Origin: Varroa destructor
Taxonomy: Eukaryota; Arthropoda; Arachnida; Mesostigmata; Varroidae
Length of the DNA stretch: 64,000 nt
Direction: 5' to 3'
Assembly: GCF_002443255.2 (NCBI RefSeq)
Contig: NW_019211454.1
Span: 33,462,061-33,526,060, forward strand
The notes under the pieces were generated by a model. It did not search any database, had not been told where the DNA came from, and saw only the letters and a program-made list of their open reading frames with translations. The position numbers were made by a program, and so were the translations under genes. Shown piece after piece: positions 1 to 13,868 of this stretch (positions are counted from its first letter, which is position 1; the number at the start of each line of letters is the position of its first letter).

Positions 1-3000
1 TATGTAAAAAAGCTGCTGTCAAGAAGATGAAATAAGTCTTCCGTTCAATATCTCGCAACAAGGTATGATAAGTCTATTCTCAAACAAGCATAAAACTATC
101 TACGGTACCAGCTTGTAGTGTTTTGTATAGCAACGAGGAGAGATGAGTACAGTAGAATCTACGAAGCCACAGAACGCACTATTCGCTGTCGCAATGATAT
201 CATAGTATTGATAGGCTTTACTTAACGTACGAGCATCTCAGGCGTGCACCGTTTATCGGCCTGTTACGAATATTATACGCTTCGTTCCCGTCCTTTATAA
301 TGTATCGCCTCATGTAACTTGTCTACCAGCTTCACAATTAGAAAAGCTAAAACACTTGTTTCTAACAAAAGTAAAACGAACAGCGGACGATAAACGCAGT
401 GATGCAAGTGCGAAAATCGTCATCGTAGCACATCACGTTTTAGTATCTGGTACGACGTAAACAACCGTCAATGTTCCTAATAGATTAAGTAGGACCCGGG
501 TCGATATTGTTTTCTGGCAGATTTGTAGCGTCTCTCGTTTTGCCGGTAAAACTCGAATATTCTAAGACAGATTGGACTGTGCATTACGTAACAGAACGCC
601 ATTTAATACTTTTTCAGGACTGGACATCATAATGCCCCTGGCTACGTCATCAAGCATCTTAAGACTGGCATGGGAGCCGCAGAGTACTAGTTCCGTGAAT
701 TATGTTCGCCATTTTCATAAGAGTCCATTACTGCTTCACCATTGTATAATATAACAGCATAGTTATAACGACGGTGCGCTTTAAGCAACGGGATATGTTC
801 CAAGTGCAATCTCTACAACTACCGTTTTCGCGTGACAGCTTGCAATCATGGGGAAAGATATAGGATAACGCAAATTTACCTATTTTTTGGCCTGACCCTT
901 GCACTGGAACCGAACGGTTTCGGCCCTGCACCCCATTATGTGTTAACCCCATAAAGGTTTTGCCAGCTGAAAGACGATAGCAATTAAATTGGACCATCCG
1001 ATACGGTCAAATACCTTGCGACAACTCAGCGATATCAACTCAGGCCAAACCTAGTTACTCCAAGCTCATACTAAACTTTCGGTAAATACGACAAGTGGCA
1101 CTTGGGCATTAAGGCAGAATTTCGAATTCTTGACAAAAAAGGCCTTCACCTTTTTCCACTTGCAGTGAAGCTTTTATAGCGGAATAATATTTAGCTTCGG
1201 GCCTTCGAGTCAGCTAGTCTAATTAGTCTTATGTTTGAAATTTGCTTACTCACCATTAATTGTGAAGAGCATCACTTGGAAGAACAATTCGAACTGTTGA
1301 TCGTGTATTTGACAAGTTGTTGCAATATCTTCATGCAGATGCCAGTTACGGTGTACGAATACGCAATTATGCGCTATTTTCAGCGGCGTCATCAGGTAGT
1401 AAAAGATTTAGCAGTTGACACTAAAATAGTGCGCTGCGAACTCTCAGATGGAACTGATTTTTTACGCTCTCCCTTTTCTCTCTACGTTGGCCATCAGCCC
1501 AGTCGTTCATCGTGTGTACGCTCGGCATCTCCAATGCCATTCTTCAGAGCAGCGGCATTTCGTCTGACCTGCGTACTCTGAAGGTTGAGTTTGCTCAGCC
1601 GAGTCCGAGCCGTTTGAAAAGATCGTACCTTAGAGGACAGCCGCCTTAAGACCTCGCACTGTCTCTACGAAAAAATCACCTCTCATAGTGGGCTATATAT
1701 TTTACGACATATAGCGTGCGGTTCGTATATACTGTGTACAACGACACTAATGGACAAAGATCGGCGCGGAGACTGAGGCAAATAAGAGTTCCTCTGTATG
1801 TGTGTATGTCCACTGAAATGACAATGATTCGTTTCTGCCAGAAGATCATTGGGGAACAGATCGACTGGCCGACAGATCTGCGGAGGGACGCTCGGTGACG
1901 AGCAGTGACCGGCCCATTTTAAAGTGCGTTCGGCTCAAATCGGCCGTTGAGTGGTCGACGCTAATAGCAGACATTTCTCAAACGGTGCCTTGCCGCTTGA
2001 AGCACCTGCAGAGTCCACCTCTAGTTCCCGAATCTCCGCACGAAATTTGTTTCGATAGTGTGTGTATTTTATAAGAAAAACGAAGTGCAGAAGGTATACG
2101 AAAGCTTTAAAATTGGTACAGCACTGTTACCTGCCGTTTTTTTTAGTAAACGCCCCTAGGTTGTACCATTAAGGCTACCATCTTCGCCAAATGCTTTAGA
2201 ATTAGCGAGGGTTTGTGTATTGACTGAACTGAACAATTGCAAACTGTGAAGGCAACTGCTAAAATCAATCGTTACGTAACAAACCATTAGATTGACGAAA
2301 ATACCTTTGCATAGTGACGAAATTCTCACATGTGTCATCATCACGATTTACATTCACTTAGTGTGAATATTATCATCATCATCATCATCCAAAATAAAAA
2401 ACAAACCGTAACAATCTTTTCATATACGATACGCATGCTTAATTCCTGGCAGCGTCAAAACCCGTTCACAGCCAGGAATGGGCAATCGATATAGCCTATG
2501 CTGAGTAAACATCTATGCAATTATCATACATGTTTTGTCTGTGTGTAACGTAACGTAACGTAAATATGCTACGACGGGCGCACGAATGGCAGTTGTTTGA
2601 AGGCACTTGCCTCTGTAATTGTTCTTATACTATCGTGCTAATTAATCCGGATTAACAATAAATGTTACTACCTTGCCCTGTCGTCTCTTATAGGTTAGTT
2701 TTTTTTGTTACAAGACCCTAAGCCCGTGGTGCAAAGGATCAGTTGTAGTAACAAAGCGAAACTGAACGACACGAGGCCCAGGAATGAAAAGACGAACAAA
2801 GCCAATCGACCTGTATCGACCCAGATCCCTCGGCACTTCAGGATACGGTTCGTGCAGCTAAACGATTGCATAGCTTTTTAGGTAACGACGTCGTTACGTC
2901 TAAGCTAGCAAGAGTACAGCTGTCTAGCCGCAAGGTACCACTTTTCACCACACTTCGCGCTATCTCCTTCGCGTCCGGTTGCCTCTCATTTGGCACGTAT

Positions 3001-5895
3001 AGGGCTTTTTTGATGTAGTGCCGTAGCAAAAACGAATGTTCGAAATAGTGAGCCTGATAGTAGCAAACGAGGGCCCTGCCGTTACGTCAGTGTAGACAAT
3101 GGAGAAATATAGCAACGATGCAAAGATGCCCAGTAACGTAATGTGAATGATGATGTAAAAGACAATGCTAACTGTAGACTATTTTACTGAGGTGAAATAA
3201 TGAGACGCAGCTTGGAAGCGTCTGCTTTCAAAGGACTCGAAACTGTCAAAGACACCGGACGCTAGTTCAGCTTAAAGATCTTCCTATAACTTCTATGAAA
3301 CCGACTCATGCTGGCCAGTCTGAACTACTTGTCTAGCAATCAAAAGGTAAACGATTGTACAGTGAAGACTATCACTGTCATAGGTTAGCTATTTATGTTA
3401 CATGCTCGTGTTCTTAGATATAGAAATGAGTACACTTTACAATCAGATTCGTCTTATAAGACTTCTGGTAAGAGTTTTCCAACGAGAGAGATTACCAACC
3501 AACTGCCGCAAAGTGCACACTATGCACGTCTTACGCAAAAGCGGTGGCGTGGCCACGCCTGCTCAACGCACGTGCACCGACTCAAGCCAATTGACGCTGA
3601 ACTATAAAGCACGTAAACCCAGTCTTCAGTTATTTCTCCTTAACTTGAGTAGAATAAGACAAATGGGCACCGTCATTACCTACGTGGTCGGGCTTCTTTG
3701 TCTATGATCGCTGAATCAAATTAGATAGCGTATTTTCCAATCATAGGGCGTGTGATAAGGAAGTGGTCTGCTTAGACGATGATATAATAGGTGATAGCGG
3801 AAAAGCTGACGTTGTTGTTTCAGGACAAAACTTGCTTACGCACCGAGAGGCCTACAAATAACAAGAATAGTTCAAGAGACCAGCGGAAAGATTGTCATCA
3901 TAATGGCGGACGAAAAGAAACAAGACTATCCAGTAGGAACAGCTTAGCATGCCTCGTGCCTTTTCTACGCGCGCACTCACCCACATATGTAATATTAACA
4001 GAATGTTTAAAATCACAATTTATCGTAAGTGTATTTATGTGCAGCGGTATCAATTGTGCTATATGTGAAACGTTTTTCTATACAGGTTGCGGGTATTTAA
4101 ATAATAATAATTATCATCCAGATTTTCCAGGTATCCCTCGGTCACGTTTCTACGCCATGACGACGTTGTTCAGTACATTGTTATTTCATTGTCGTATACA
4201 ACATCGTAAGCATTGCTTGTACTGAGCGGTAACAACCAGAATTGGTCCGACATCGTATCCGATGGGAACGTACCTAGAAATCTATTAGTAAACTCGTTAT
4301 TTCTGACTGCGAGAGAACCACTATGGGTATGTCATATGAATAGTTGCTACATTAATGATTATGGAAATTGTGTACGAAATAAGACAGTGCCTTGTTAAAA
4401 TCCGCCTCTAGGTAAAAAGATAACCAGATGAAATGTTTTGCTGGGCCTTGGTAGGGTTAGACGCTTTCTTGAGAAATTTCTCGAAAACAGTTCAGGGCCC
4501 TCCCGGAAGAAAACGGTATTTTTGAAATGTTATTTTTCGACCTTTCAATGTTAGCGATGTTTACATTCGTGGTATTTCTTTTGAACTCCCTTCCTATCTC
4601 TATTGTGCTTTTAACCGATTTATAAAAGCGATCATCGGTTCGGTAAATCGTAGGGCTGCCGATCGTCGAAACTCCGTTTCGTAGAAGACCACCGAACTCG
4701 CTTTCGTTAATCAAAATTAAGTTATTCAGGCGTGGAGAGAACGACGGGATTTTTTGTAGTATATACGCAAGATTGCAACCGACGCGCGATCATCTTTTGA
4801 AGCAAAGCTACTCTACGAAATTTGCTATCGCTATGATTATGCTATCATCGCTGCTTTGTTCAATAGAAAGCCAATTTGGCCAGTTTGTGTTTTCGAAAAG
4901 CCCGAGCCAATGACCCAGCCCGGGTCTTTGATAGACCAGACTGCCTGAATGCTAGTAGTGCATCGTAAGATCGATGATCGCATCAGGGTTTCAAACGCTG
5001 TGACCATTTACTCAGTGTCGAACCACTGGATATAGTTGAATGTGTTCCAGACAAACGTTTCTACGCACGGTGACACGGTTTGCGTGACAACTTGAAATTT
5101 TCAAATTTCCAGTGAAAATGGGTGATAGCAAAGCTGGTAGCAGTTAGTTAGCCTTATATGCACACTAATGAAACTAGCATATAGAACGGCTTCGAAAGGG
5201 ATTTGTCGTGGCGTTTATATCTTCAATTATCAGGAATATGTCAAAAACGAAGAAATGAACGAATTTTTTTGCGGACCATTAAGACATTATTTTCAGTTTT
5301 AGATTTCGCCAGGCATAGTCTGTAATCTATTTATTTCATGTGTGTAGAAAGCCCTATAGCAAGATCCCTTACGACGAACATTCGAAAATTAAGGCCAGGA
5401 TTTATGTAACTGATTTAACTGTCCTGATTATAATTATTTTCATTATAATGTGCTGTTAGCAGAGTTCTATTTGAGCGTTCAACTATTAATGTAAAATATT
5501 GTATCAGCCAGAAATAGCGGTGAGTCTGTAAAAACGACTGAAATTTTCAGAAAGGTACTTTAAAAAGATTAAGAAAACTCAGCAATTTTGTACTAAATTG
5601 AGAGATTTTACCTTGAAATAGATCCTTTCTGCGAGGTAGATTATAGTCTAGAGACGTTTATATTGAGCCATCTGAACTTCGCCATGGAACGACAATTAGT
5701 TATAACCAACTATAATTAACATCTCTCGTACATATTGCATTGCTCAGACCTAAAGGGCATCGATTTTCTAGTGCCAATTCGAGACTAAATCGATTAGAGC
5801 TAGCAGAGTTATCCAACTCTTCGCGGCAGTTTCAAACCATACAGTCGTTTTATGTTGTCCAAAGTAAACGTTAAGTATTCAGTATATGTGATTCA
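1..5895. other. No supported gene
   Basis: Stop-rich DNA on both strands. Open frames such as 1231-1581 plus and 3791-4225 plus have no recognisable similarity. A GTAAC triplet repeat lies at about 2545-2563. Nothing else stands out. Confidence 0.6.
2370..2389. repeat. (ATC)n microsatellite
   Basis: Six ATC units. Confidence 0.9.
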
Positions 5896-5919
5896 GTGAC
5901 CCGGCTCCTTTCTAAGCAG

Positions 5920-6185
5920 GTCTTTTCCGGCGACAGTCAGGCCTCCACACAACTTTTTCGATCAGGTCCAATTTCCGGCTGCCTGCCTGTTTTATTGGCA
6001 CACAGCATTGTACTGCGGGGTTTGTATCCAGTATGGGAAAAAGGTCGTATTGGATTAAAGTTGATTGTCACCTCGCCTCTTGAAGCAACAACGGCATACG
6101 GGCTTCTAGTGGTGGAGAATGTTTCACACTGCTCGGTTTTTAGGTACGCGCTAGCGTTTCCGCGGTCAACCTTGTTGAAGGAAAT
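5920..6185 (+). CDS. Candidate internal exon, unrecognised
   Basis: An 88-codon open stretch preceded by a pyrimidine-rich acceptor (CTTTCTAAGCAG) and ending in AAT/GTAAGG, phase 0 to 2. The translation is rather hydrophobic, including SGCLPVLLAHSIVLRGLYPV and GRIGLKLIVTSPLEATTAYG. I found no partner exon in phase nearby and recognise no family. Confidence 0.2.
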
Positions 6186-6366
6186 GTAAGGCTCGTCTAA
6201 ATACTACCAGCAAGCATATACATGTACACACACCAGTAGAAATAGTTGGCCATCAATTTTCTGCTGTTCCTTTTATTCTCGTTAGTGTTATGTATGCATT
6301 TTATGGACATCGATCTATATGTTAACGCCAGTACGTAACGTGTAGTACGGCAACGTAGAAAAGAGC

Positions 6367-6543
6367 TCAACGACCAACTATGAGCAGCGCAAAATCAAAT
6401 GTATCAAGGTGGACATCTGCGGACGACCTTCGCTTTCCACGTTCGACACTTCCAACAAACTCGAGGACAGCCACAGGATCTGCAATGGCAGCTTCAAGTA
6501 ACGTAGGTACGAATTGTATACGATATAGTTCAAAGTAATCGAA
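6367..6543 (-). CDS. Candidate terminal exon, unrecognised
   Basis: On the minus strand, 58 codons and a TGA follow an AGTCAG acceptor-like site. The translation contains LLEAAIADPVAVLEFVGSVE and RGKRRSSADVHLDTFDFAL. Codon choice looks coding-like, but an overlapping frame on the same strand is also open, so it may be chance. Confidence 0.15.
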   Translation of the reverse strand, partial: FDYFELYRIQFVPTLLEAAIADPVAVLEFVGSVERGKRRSSADVHLDTFDFALLIVGR

Positions 6544-6589
6544 CTGACTAGTGTTGGTAACTCAGCGTCTTGGTAATCGTTCACGCGTC

Positions 6590-9500
6590 AATAGCCAATA
6601 GCGGAATTCGATAATACATCCCATCGATTAAGATATCCTTTGTTAGGACCCGTCCTCTATAGGACCGGTTTAATTCAATTATGCTTAGTAATATATAGTG
6701 AACCAGCCACCCCTAGTGCTTAATTTCAGTCTTACCTGTCTTTCGTTTCCGACACCTGGATTTTACTTCGTGGTGTTTCGTAGTGAAATCAAGGCCCTTC
6801 TCAGATTGTGACGCTGTTCTACGAGAACGACGACACACCGATGGTTAGAAATGGATGACGTTCTGTTACTTCGGAGAAGCACTATCCGTGGCCACTGCGT
6901 TCATCTCTGCGGACTAACCCCACGATCACGGGTTAACTGCTGCAACGCGCTCGATACGACTCGCATGTCTCTGCTATTACGGCTTTGCCCAGAGCGAAAT
7001 AGCCTGTCGTCTACGAGCGATGATTGTCTCACCAAGTAATATCTGTTAGTTCCGCCATTCTCTCCCTTGGGGCAGCTCGGCAAGGTCGAGTTACCTGTTC
7101 GAGGCCAATACAGACAAAAAAAAACAGTACATTTTCTATTCTAATAGATGACCTTAAAGGGCTAGCTGGCCCGCGTGACGTACAAATTTGCGTCCGCATA
7201 CATACGTGGCTTGAAATTTCAATTAGTAGTTTTCGAAAGGTAGTATAATGAATATCGGAACGCTCAAACGAGTCTACGCTTCTAGACGTTAAGGCCATTG
7301 AGAACGCTGAACAGCGCATAGAAAGTCAAATTTCTAACATTCATCGTTCATTCTCATTATCGTTAAATTTATTGACCACAATACGGTGATAAAGATATTG
7401 ATCTGCGGGAAAAAAATGAAGTATAATAGTATACATGGAGAATGAATAAGGGCAACGGTAATACCTTTGCCTATAGCAGTTGCGATGATCGGTGTATATT
7501 CCAGAAATCACGTCACGCGTTCACCACAGTCAGTGAGTCTGTCGTTCGAGTTCGACGCCATTCATTGACACTGATCCTTTTTACTATCGTTCGATTTGTT
7601 TCTATGGCTGCTTAGCTAATTGTTCGTTATTCGAGTTAGTCCAACCTCTGATCGTCATCTGTTAGTCGATCGTCGCATTTCTATGACCTCAGCCTCTCGC
7701 ATTTTCGCATGGAAGAGACTCATGATAACTGACAAATGTCTTTTTTTGAGGGGATCACTGTCAAAGCACTAGCCAGGCACGAAATCAAATAAATCATTGG
7801 GTCAATGTCTTTTTATATATATATATATATATATTTTATATAAAGTAGATTTCTTGTTTTTAGCCAAAAAAACAAAAAAAGGTTTACTTATCCTCTGATG
7901 TCAGCTGTTGGACCTGGAAGCGCAGGGTTTCGATTCCTCGAGAAGACTCGTTTTTCTTTGTACGTTAATCGAATGACCATCATCGTTTGCTCAGCTTGCA
8001 TAACTATACGCTTTTAACTAATAACATGCCCGAAGTGCTGTTTACCTTACCGTAGACAAATGGCGGTATCGATCCTCTAAGATTTTTTAATACCACTGCT
8101 CTACTAGCGGTCAAGCGCCGATCTTTAGACACTATTATAGGTTTTCGATGGTACAGTCCAAATACTAATGACGGAAAGCTTTTGTACGGGATTCATGGCA
8201 AAACAGCAGTTGGCACTGCTGATGCTGGTTTTTGTCTACGATCGAAGGTGGATACCCCTTCAACCGGACGTACCCTAAAGCGTGGTTATAACTATCGGGT
8301 ATGAGGCAACTTACCCATCCTTTGGCCAAAGATAGGTTACCTCACACGATGCACACACCTATGTATACAACATATAATGTAACTTACGCTGTTGCCGCCC
8401 ATTTCCACAACTTTGAAATGTAGGAATAACATCTTTGATTATCCATAACCCTGGAATCACCCTTTATCGTTCAGAAAGCTCATAAGATAATATCTTCCAA
8501 TAAAAGCGCTTCATCATGATTATTATACCCTTCACCGTAACGTAATTTTAGTTGTTGGTATTATGGCTGTATTTGCATATTTTCGAATTCAATAGCCAAA
8601 ACTTGGTATGAATCAGCTTCGATGGTAATAGATTTAGTTACCAAAGGGTCGTGCTGAAACCCTTGAAATTAAAAGACGGAAAAATGTATTGAAGTTACAG
8701 CAACTTGTGCTGTACTGAACTGTAAAGAAGGATTTCAGGATGCAGAAGTGTTCCTGTTTCCTACGTTACTACGAAGTTCCTGTCTCAACCATGTGGCCTA
8801 TTAGCTGCTTTCCAGCCATCGTCTTTTCATCAGGGCACTCAACACCATCGCCAACCTAGTAAGCCAGTTATTTCTACTGGTTTATGGGAAGTAGCCTGCT
8901 TTAGGTTTCGTCTTGTAGGGCGGAGGGCAACAGCGGCTGGGGCAAAAATGGTGTAACCACTTATTGACACACAAAAAGCCTGCCGAGATCATTTCTAACG
9001 CTTGAATCTCTGACGACATCGACACGGCTTGCTGACCGATGGCTGAATCGATATCAGGACTTTTCGTTGGTGTTAATCGAGAACAAGGTTAGCTGGTCGA
9101 ATTGGGGAACAAGCCTGACTTAATAAAAGCAAAATTGTGATGTATCCAAGCTGTAGAAAACGAACAGTTCGTACTCGGTCGAATTTTCTTTGTCGTAATC
9201 GGAAGTACAGAGAGAAAAAAAGGCCAAAGGCGTAAGTCTGTGAAAGTGAGAATGTAGTGAAACAGCTAGTCGCCATTTGTTTTGGACGAACTTTTTCTTA
9301 GAAATGGAGTACCCAAGTGGCCTGACTCCTTCGCATGAGGTAACGTATTCTCTTCGGAGAGGAGCTTACAGGATCGTATGTATATAACCATGCTTCTAAA
9401 ATACTGAGTTTTTCTTGCAAAATTCAAAAGAATTCAAGTCTATGCTCAGTTTTTCGCGGTGTGAGCATATGTATTATTAGTTAGAAAATTGCTATCGTGC

Positions 9501-9780
9501 TTAATCATACTGGTGGTATTTGTACGTTTATTAGTCCCATATAGTTTAAGCAATGTAGATATAGTGAATTAGGGGAAATGATGAGTTGTTACTGTTTTGA
9601 GAGTGCCATTGCAAAGTTACCTACATCTAGGCTGTTGAGCAGTAACCTTATTTTGCCAACTTTGCGGATTCCGCGAAAGTCTTGAATTTTTTTTAACACA
9701 TGTACAGAAACAAAACCTCTGTAAGAGATAAAATACGTACCCGATAGTTTGATTACACGAATGTCAGTGGAAACTAGAGG
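6590..9780. other. No supported gene
   Basis: A GC-richer patch at 6840-7320 is open on both strands without consistent splice evidence. The rest is AT-rich with one TA repeat. Confidence 0.55.
7814..7834. repeat. (TA)n microsatellite
   Basis: About ten TA units flanked by TTTT and TTTTATATAA. Confidence 0.95.
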
Positions 9781-9901
9781 TCGCCATTGACCAGCAGACT
9801 ACCGCCGTTGATCACAACGGTGATCCTTTATTTTTTAAGTTTGCGTTTTCGGCCATCACGGCGTGATTGTTTGTCGTCGACATCAGAAAGTGTTTCAGTG
9901 T

Positions 9902-10106
9902 TTATGCGAAGAGCTGCAGTGTCGCCACCTGTCCTATGGATCGAAGTAGACAATGGGTCGACTTTTCGACTGACCGAACGAGTTCGAGTTGTTGCCAATC
10001 GACCCTTCGAGAATTGCATCGCATTTGCTCCTTTGTTTTTTTCCTTCGTTGTCCCACTCTTTCTTTTTGCCTTTCCTTCAGGCTCCTTTGCTTCTCGTCA
10101 TCATCG
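9902..10106 (-). CDS. Candidate exon, Lys/Arg-rich, strand ambiguous
   Basis: On the minus strand, a 67-codon open frame after GACTCAG encodes a highly charged, coiled-coil-like stretch (DDDEKQRSLKERQKERVGQR) and ends in TAA. The same bases on the plus strand form a 50-base pyrimidine tract ending in CAG at 10081, which could itself be a splice acceptor. The charged composition may therefore be a by-product of the pyrimidine tract. Confidence 0.15.
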
Positions 10107-11453
10107 CTGAGTCACCGGTGCTTTACAATGGTTTAGTACGCATCGTGTCACCTTGCTGACCTTAACATCGAACGCCGAGCAGAAAGAACTGCGTACCTCT
10201 ACTATATAGCAAGTATCGGCACTATTTCGATATTTCGTCAGCGTATAATTGCTATGCAGTTTGCCCACGTAGGCTTAGAATTTGCAAAGGGAACTGGTGT
10301 GACTGTCTCGAGATCAGGCCATTGCGAGACCAACTGCTCTCCTTAACGTAACGCCTGTGCTACTGTTTCGGAAAACTGTATTTAGTATGTGCCTAATTTC
10401 AACAGTATATTTTCATTTACGTATGCGCACGTCAAAGACAAGCGTAGCTGCATGTTTACCTCTACATGTACGAAGGCAGGTGGTAGAACATGCTACATTC
10501 AGTATAGGATGTTATCACTGCTTAGGAATCGAGATCAAGGTTTGTTGCGCCTTTACACTATCGATAAAGAGATCAATGACTACTCTAAAACCAGTCTTGA
10601 TAATTCTTGCACGCGCGACGAGGGACGGCCCGGTTCCATTGATTGGCGAAGCGAGCTATCTAGTGTGCTATCCAAGGCCGGACGAGTTTTGCAAACGTGA
10701 TTATCACCACTGCGACAAGCGTTTACTAGCCATTGTTGGAAAACACAATGGCACCATAGGATTTACATGTAAATAAGTGAAGAGGAAAGGAACTGATTAA
10801 AAAGCTTCAGCATTGATCGAGAACAATCAAATTTGTTTGCCGCCATCTAACGCAGAAACATTAGTGTAGAAGCTGACTTTTCGTCTCTATACTTTAGCAG
10901 ACTCTTTCGTTTGCCTGAGAAACGTCAATCACAGCGTAAGTGGGTTGTATCGATCTACAGCCTCGGCGACCGATGCATAATTTGCAGTACAATTCGATCG
11001 GCACATCGTTATAGAAAGCTAAGCATAGATAAAACGGAAAAAACATTTGCCTGCTGCGCATCTCTTGTCTTCACAAATATCACAGTAATTTTAAACGTTC
11101 GATGCAGCGTCAGATAAAATGAAGTCGTAATCTGTCATTCAAGTTTACAAAAATGGATTCGTTTAAGTCCAAGTTAAGTTGGGTCAACAGCGACGGAATA
11201 AAATGTTCTACAGATATTTCTTATTCAATATAGACTACGTTTTAAATACGAGCCCTTTTTCAGGTGCCTATCGTTTATATGACGAAGATAGTTTCTCGAC
11301 CTCGCCACACAGCGGCCCCATCTTAAAGTTGATCAGGTCTAGGATGATACGTATCGTCAGTCACTGCTCAGTAAATGGCCTTTAAAGAAGAAGAACAAAA
11401 ATACTGATGTGCATATCGATATTGCGTTCAATCGTTACCCTAATCTTTAACTC

Positions 11454-11503
11454 TTTTTTTTTTTTTTTTTTTTTATCTAACGATGTCTTTTCTTTTTTTT
11501 TTT
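11454..11503. repeat. Two T homopolymers
   Basis: A run of about 21 T is followed after some 15 bases by about 10 T. On the minus strand this could be a poly(A) relic of a retroposed copy, but no body is visible. Confidence 0.85.
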
Positions 11504-11828
11504 ATTTTTGATACAAGTACGTACCAAAAGCGTGAAAACGAAAATTGGTGAGGTCAAACTGAAACGACGTAATCCTCAACCTCAACTCGAACGTCTTTTA
11601 CGTCCTTGTTTTCTCCTCAAATGAAGTTACATATGATGACATAGATTATCAGAAGTTATACTCTATATTTTTGCGTCATTATCGTTACTATTCGTAATAT
11701 TGTTAATTAATTAATTAATTGAAAAAGATACTATTTGTTTGCCTCGAACGTCAGAACAGTGAAAACATCATTAGTTCTATTTAACTTCTCGGAAGGCTTC
11801 CTACCACATAGAACGCTTTGATTTTCTC

Positions 11829-11862
11829 TAAATCATTATTATTGTTATTATTATTATTATTA
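11829..11862. repeat. (TTA)n microsatellite
   Basis: ATT/TTA trinucleotide units with one G interruption. A TTAA tetranucleotide run also lies at about 11702-11719. Confidence 0.85.
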
Positions 11863-12410
11863 AACGCTTAGAGTAGCCAGGGTAAGGATACTTTCTTCAC
11901 ATTCAATTAGACAATTTTTTTAAGTTAGGTTCATGTAAAAATAAGCATTAGAGGTCTTTTTTTCTAGGAACAAGGCCCCCGAGTTAATTTTTGGTAAAAA
12001 AAAAAAGAAGCAACTTTTACAACGTTCCTCAGTACGGCTTAACGTGTCGGTGTCTCGTTTGGGCAACGTAAAAAAGTCCATCCTGTTTTAACGAAGTAGA
12101 ATCCTCTTAAGTCAGTCGAACGGCACACCGATTATGAGATATTTGGCATAGTTTTTTCTAACAGATCGCTTAAAACATTAGACAAAAATGGCTTTGCGCC
12201 AGAAGCGCTTGAAATCTTCAGTCTGATAGGGAGATATAAGGCAGGTATTCCGACTCTAATCCGTTATCTAGTTTTGTTTTCTCTAGACTTATGTTACAGG
12301 AGATTCGCTTGAGAACTTCAGCAAGAAAAAAGATCGTATTATAGCGAAGTCTAGATGGCAGTAAAAAGCTTTACCTTGTCTGAAAACCAGTCATAAGAAT
12401 AAGGTAATAT

Positions 12411-12428
12411 GAATGAATGAATGAATGA
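12411..12428. repeat. (GAAT)n microsatellite
   Basis: Four to five GAAT units. Confidence 0.85.
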
Positions 12429-13868
12429 AATGAAGTCCACTTAACTGATCTTGATTGTCACTTACGATAGAGATCGACGACCGTTTATTATTAATTTTAA
12501 TCTATAGCTTACAAATTCTTACGAAATTAGGTAAAATCAATAATTTTCTGCGGATTTACGAGCGTCTGATGTATTGAAATAAAGTCATCGCCTTAAGGGG
12601 TCTTAAAAACTAGACCACTTTCATAGAGATACGTGTTTAATTCAGCGCTATGGCGATACGGCATCTAACATTGAACAGAAACGTCGTATCAGGAGGTCAA
12701 TAAACTTTAGCATTAGAAAAAGCAGATACCTTGAGTGAGCAAGGCACACCTTTCGGTCTAACCTTCGACAGACGGCCGAGATCGCACGGTGTGTATGGCA
12801 ATGCTATTTAAAGGGTTCTCACAAAGGTCCTTGATCTACACCGAAGAACGATCAAGCTGTCTACTATGAGGCCATAAAAAACAAAGACTATAAAGAGAGA
12901 ATAGTGACTATTACTCAAAATTAGTCAAACTCATGTGATAGTTTAATTAGAAAAGCACATTCGATATTTATCGGTAAATAGATGCGCAGAGGCTTACGAT
13001 GGCACTCAAGCATAACTTCAAAAAACGGTTTTTTAACGTCAGCGCCTAAAAATAAGCTTTCGTCGCAATTTAATAAATCATAATGAACAATGTTCTAAGT
13101 ATCGCTGACTGGTCGCACACACCTACAAACCAGTCAAACTATCCAATACATGTATGATATACGCATAAAAATCCAAAAAAAAAAACCAAAATGTTCTTAT
13201 ATAGAGTCGATATTCTGCCGGAGTTTTACCGCCAATAGATTTGTACTTGTGTCAAATGCCAGTTATCCAAGAAAAAAACTGTTACATCTCTAAAGCTTAA
13301 ATTATCATTGTTTGGGCTATCGAAAATGTTTTTTTTACGAAAAGTAAATCACCTTTAGCGAATTTTCTTGACGCCAAAAAATACATTTCGATGAGCTGAA
13401 CAAACGTGCCGCAGCATAAAAAATAGCAAAAACCCAATTTGACAACTTTTTCACGGGTATTTCTTTGTGTACTGAGAAGTCAATGTAAGGGCAATCGAAA
13501 TTTAACTTTAACCTCAATCGAAAGCTTTCAATTAACTAAACTGAAACATACTATATGTTATTATACTTCAGTGTCAGTTTTTAAGTTGAAAATCCTGTTT
13601 AAGGGACAACAGTTCAACATAGCATCCTATTTCTCGTTGCCAATCGATAGATCTCGAGGAGCTGAGTAAAAATACACGCCCCTACATATAAAGCTGATAA
13701 AATCCAGATGTCGCATTCGTTATCTATCGTGGGATAAAAATGCATTTTGAGAGTTCTTCTGACCGAAAGCTTCGCTTAGGATGTCCAAGACTCGACTTAA
13801 TAGGCCAGCCGATCCTATCAACCACAACAGCCGTGAAAAGTCGACCTACTCAATCAACATACATGATT

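Noticed and set aside
2545..2563. GTAAC tandem units resembling a telomere-like repeat
   Set aside because: Only three units, and not the arthropod TTAGG motif.
3791..4225. 144-codon plus-strand frame, GTG-started
   Set aside because: Low-complexity, unrecognised, with no splice signals; consistent with a chance open frame.
7900..7950. B-box-like GTTTCGATTCC suggesting a tRNA gene
   Set aside because: No A box or cloverleaf upstream.
10357..10776. 139-codon plus-strand frame with Cys-rich end
   Set aside because: A 103-codon frame overlaps it on the same strand, there is no family similarity and no initiation evidence.
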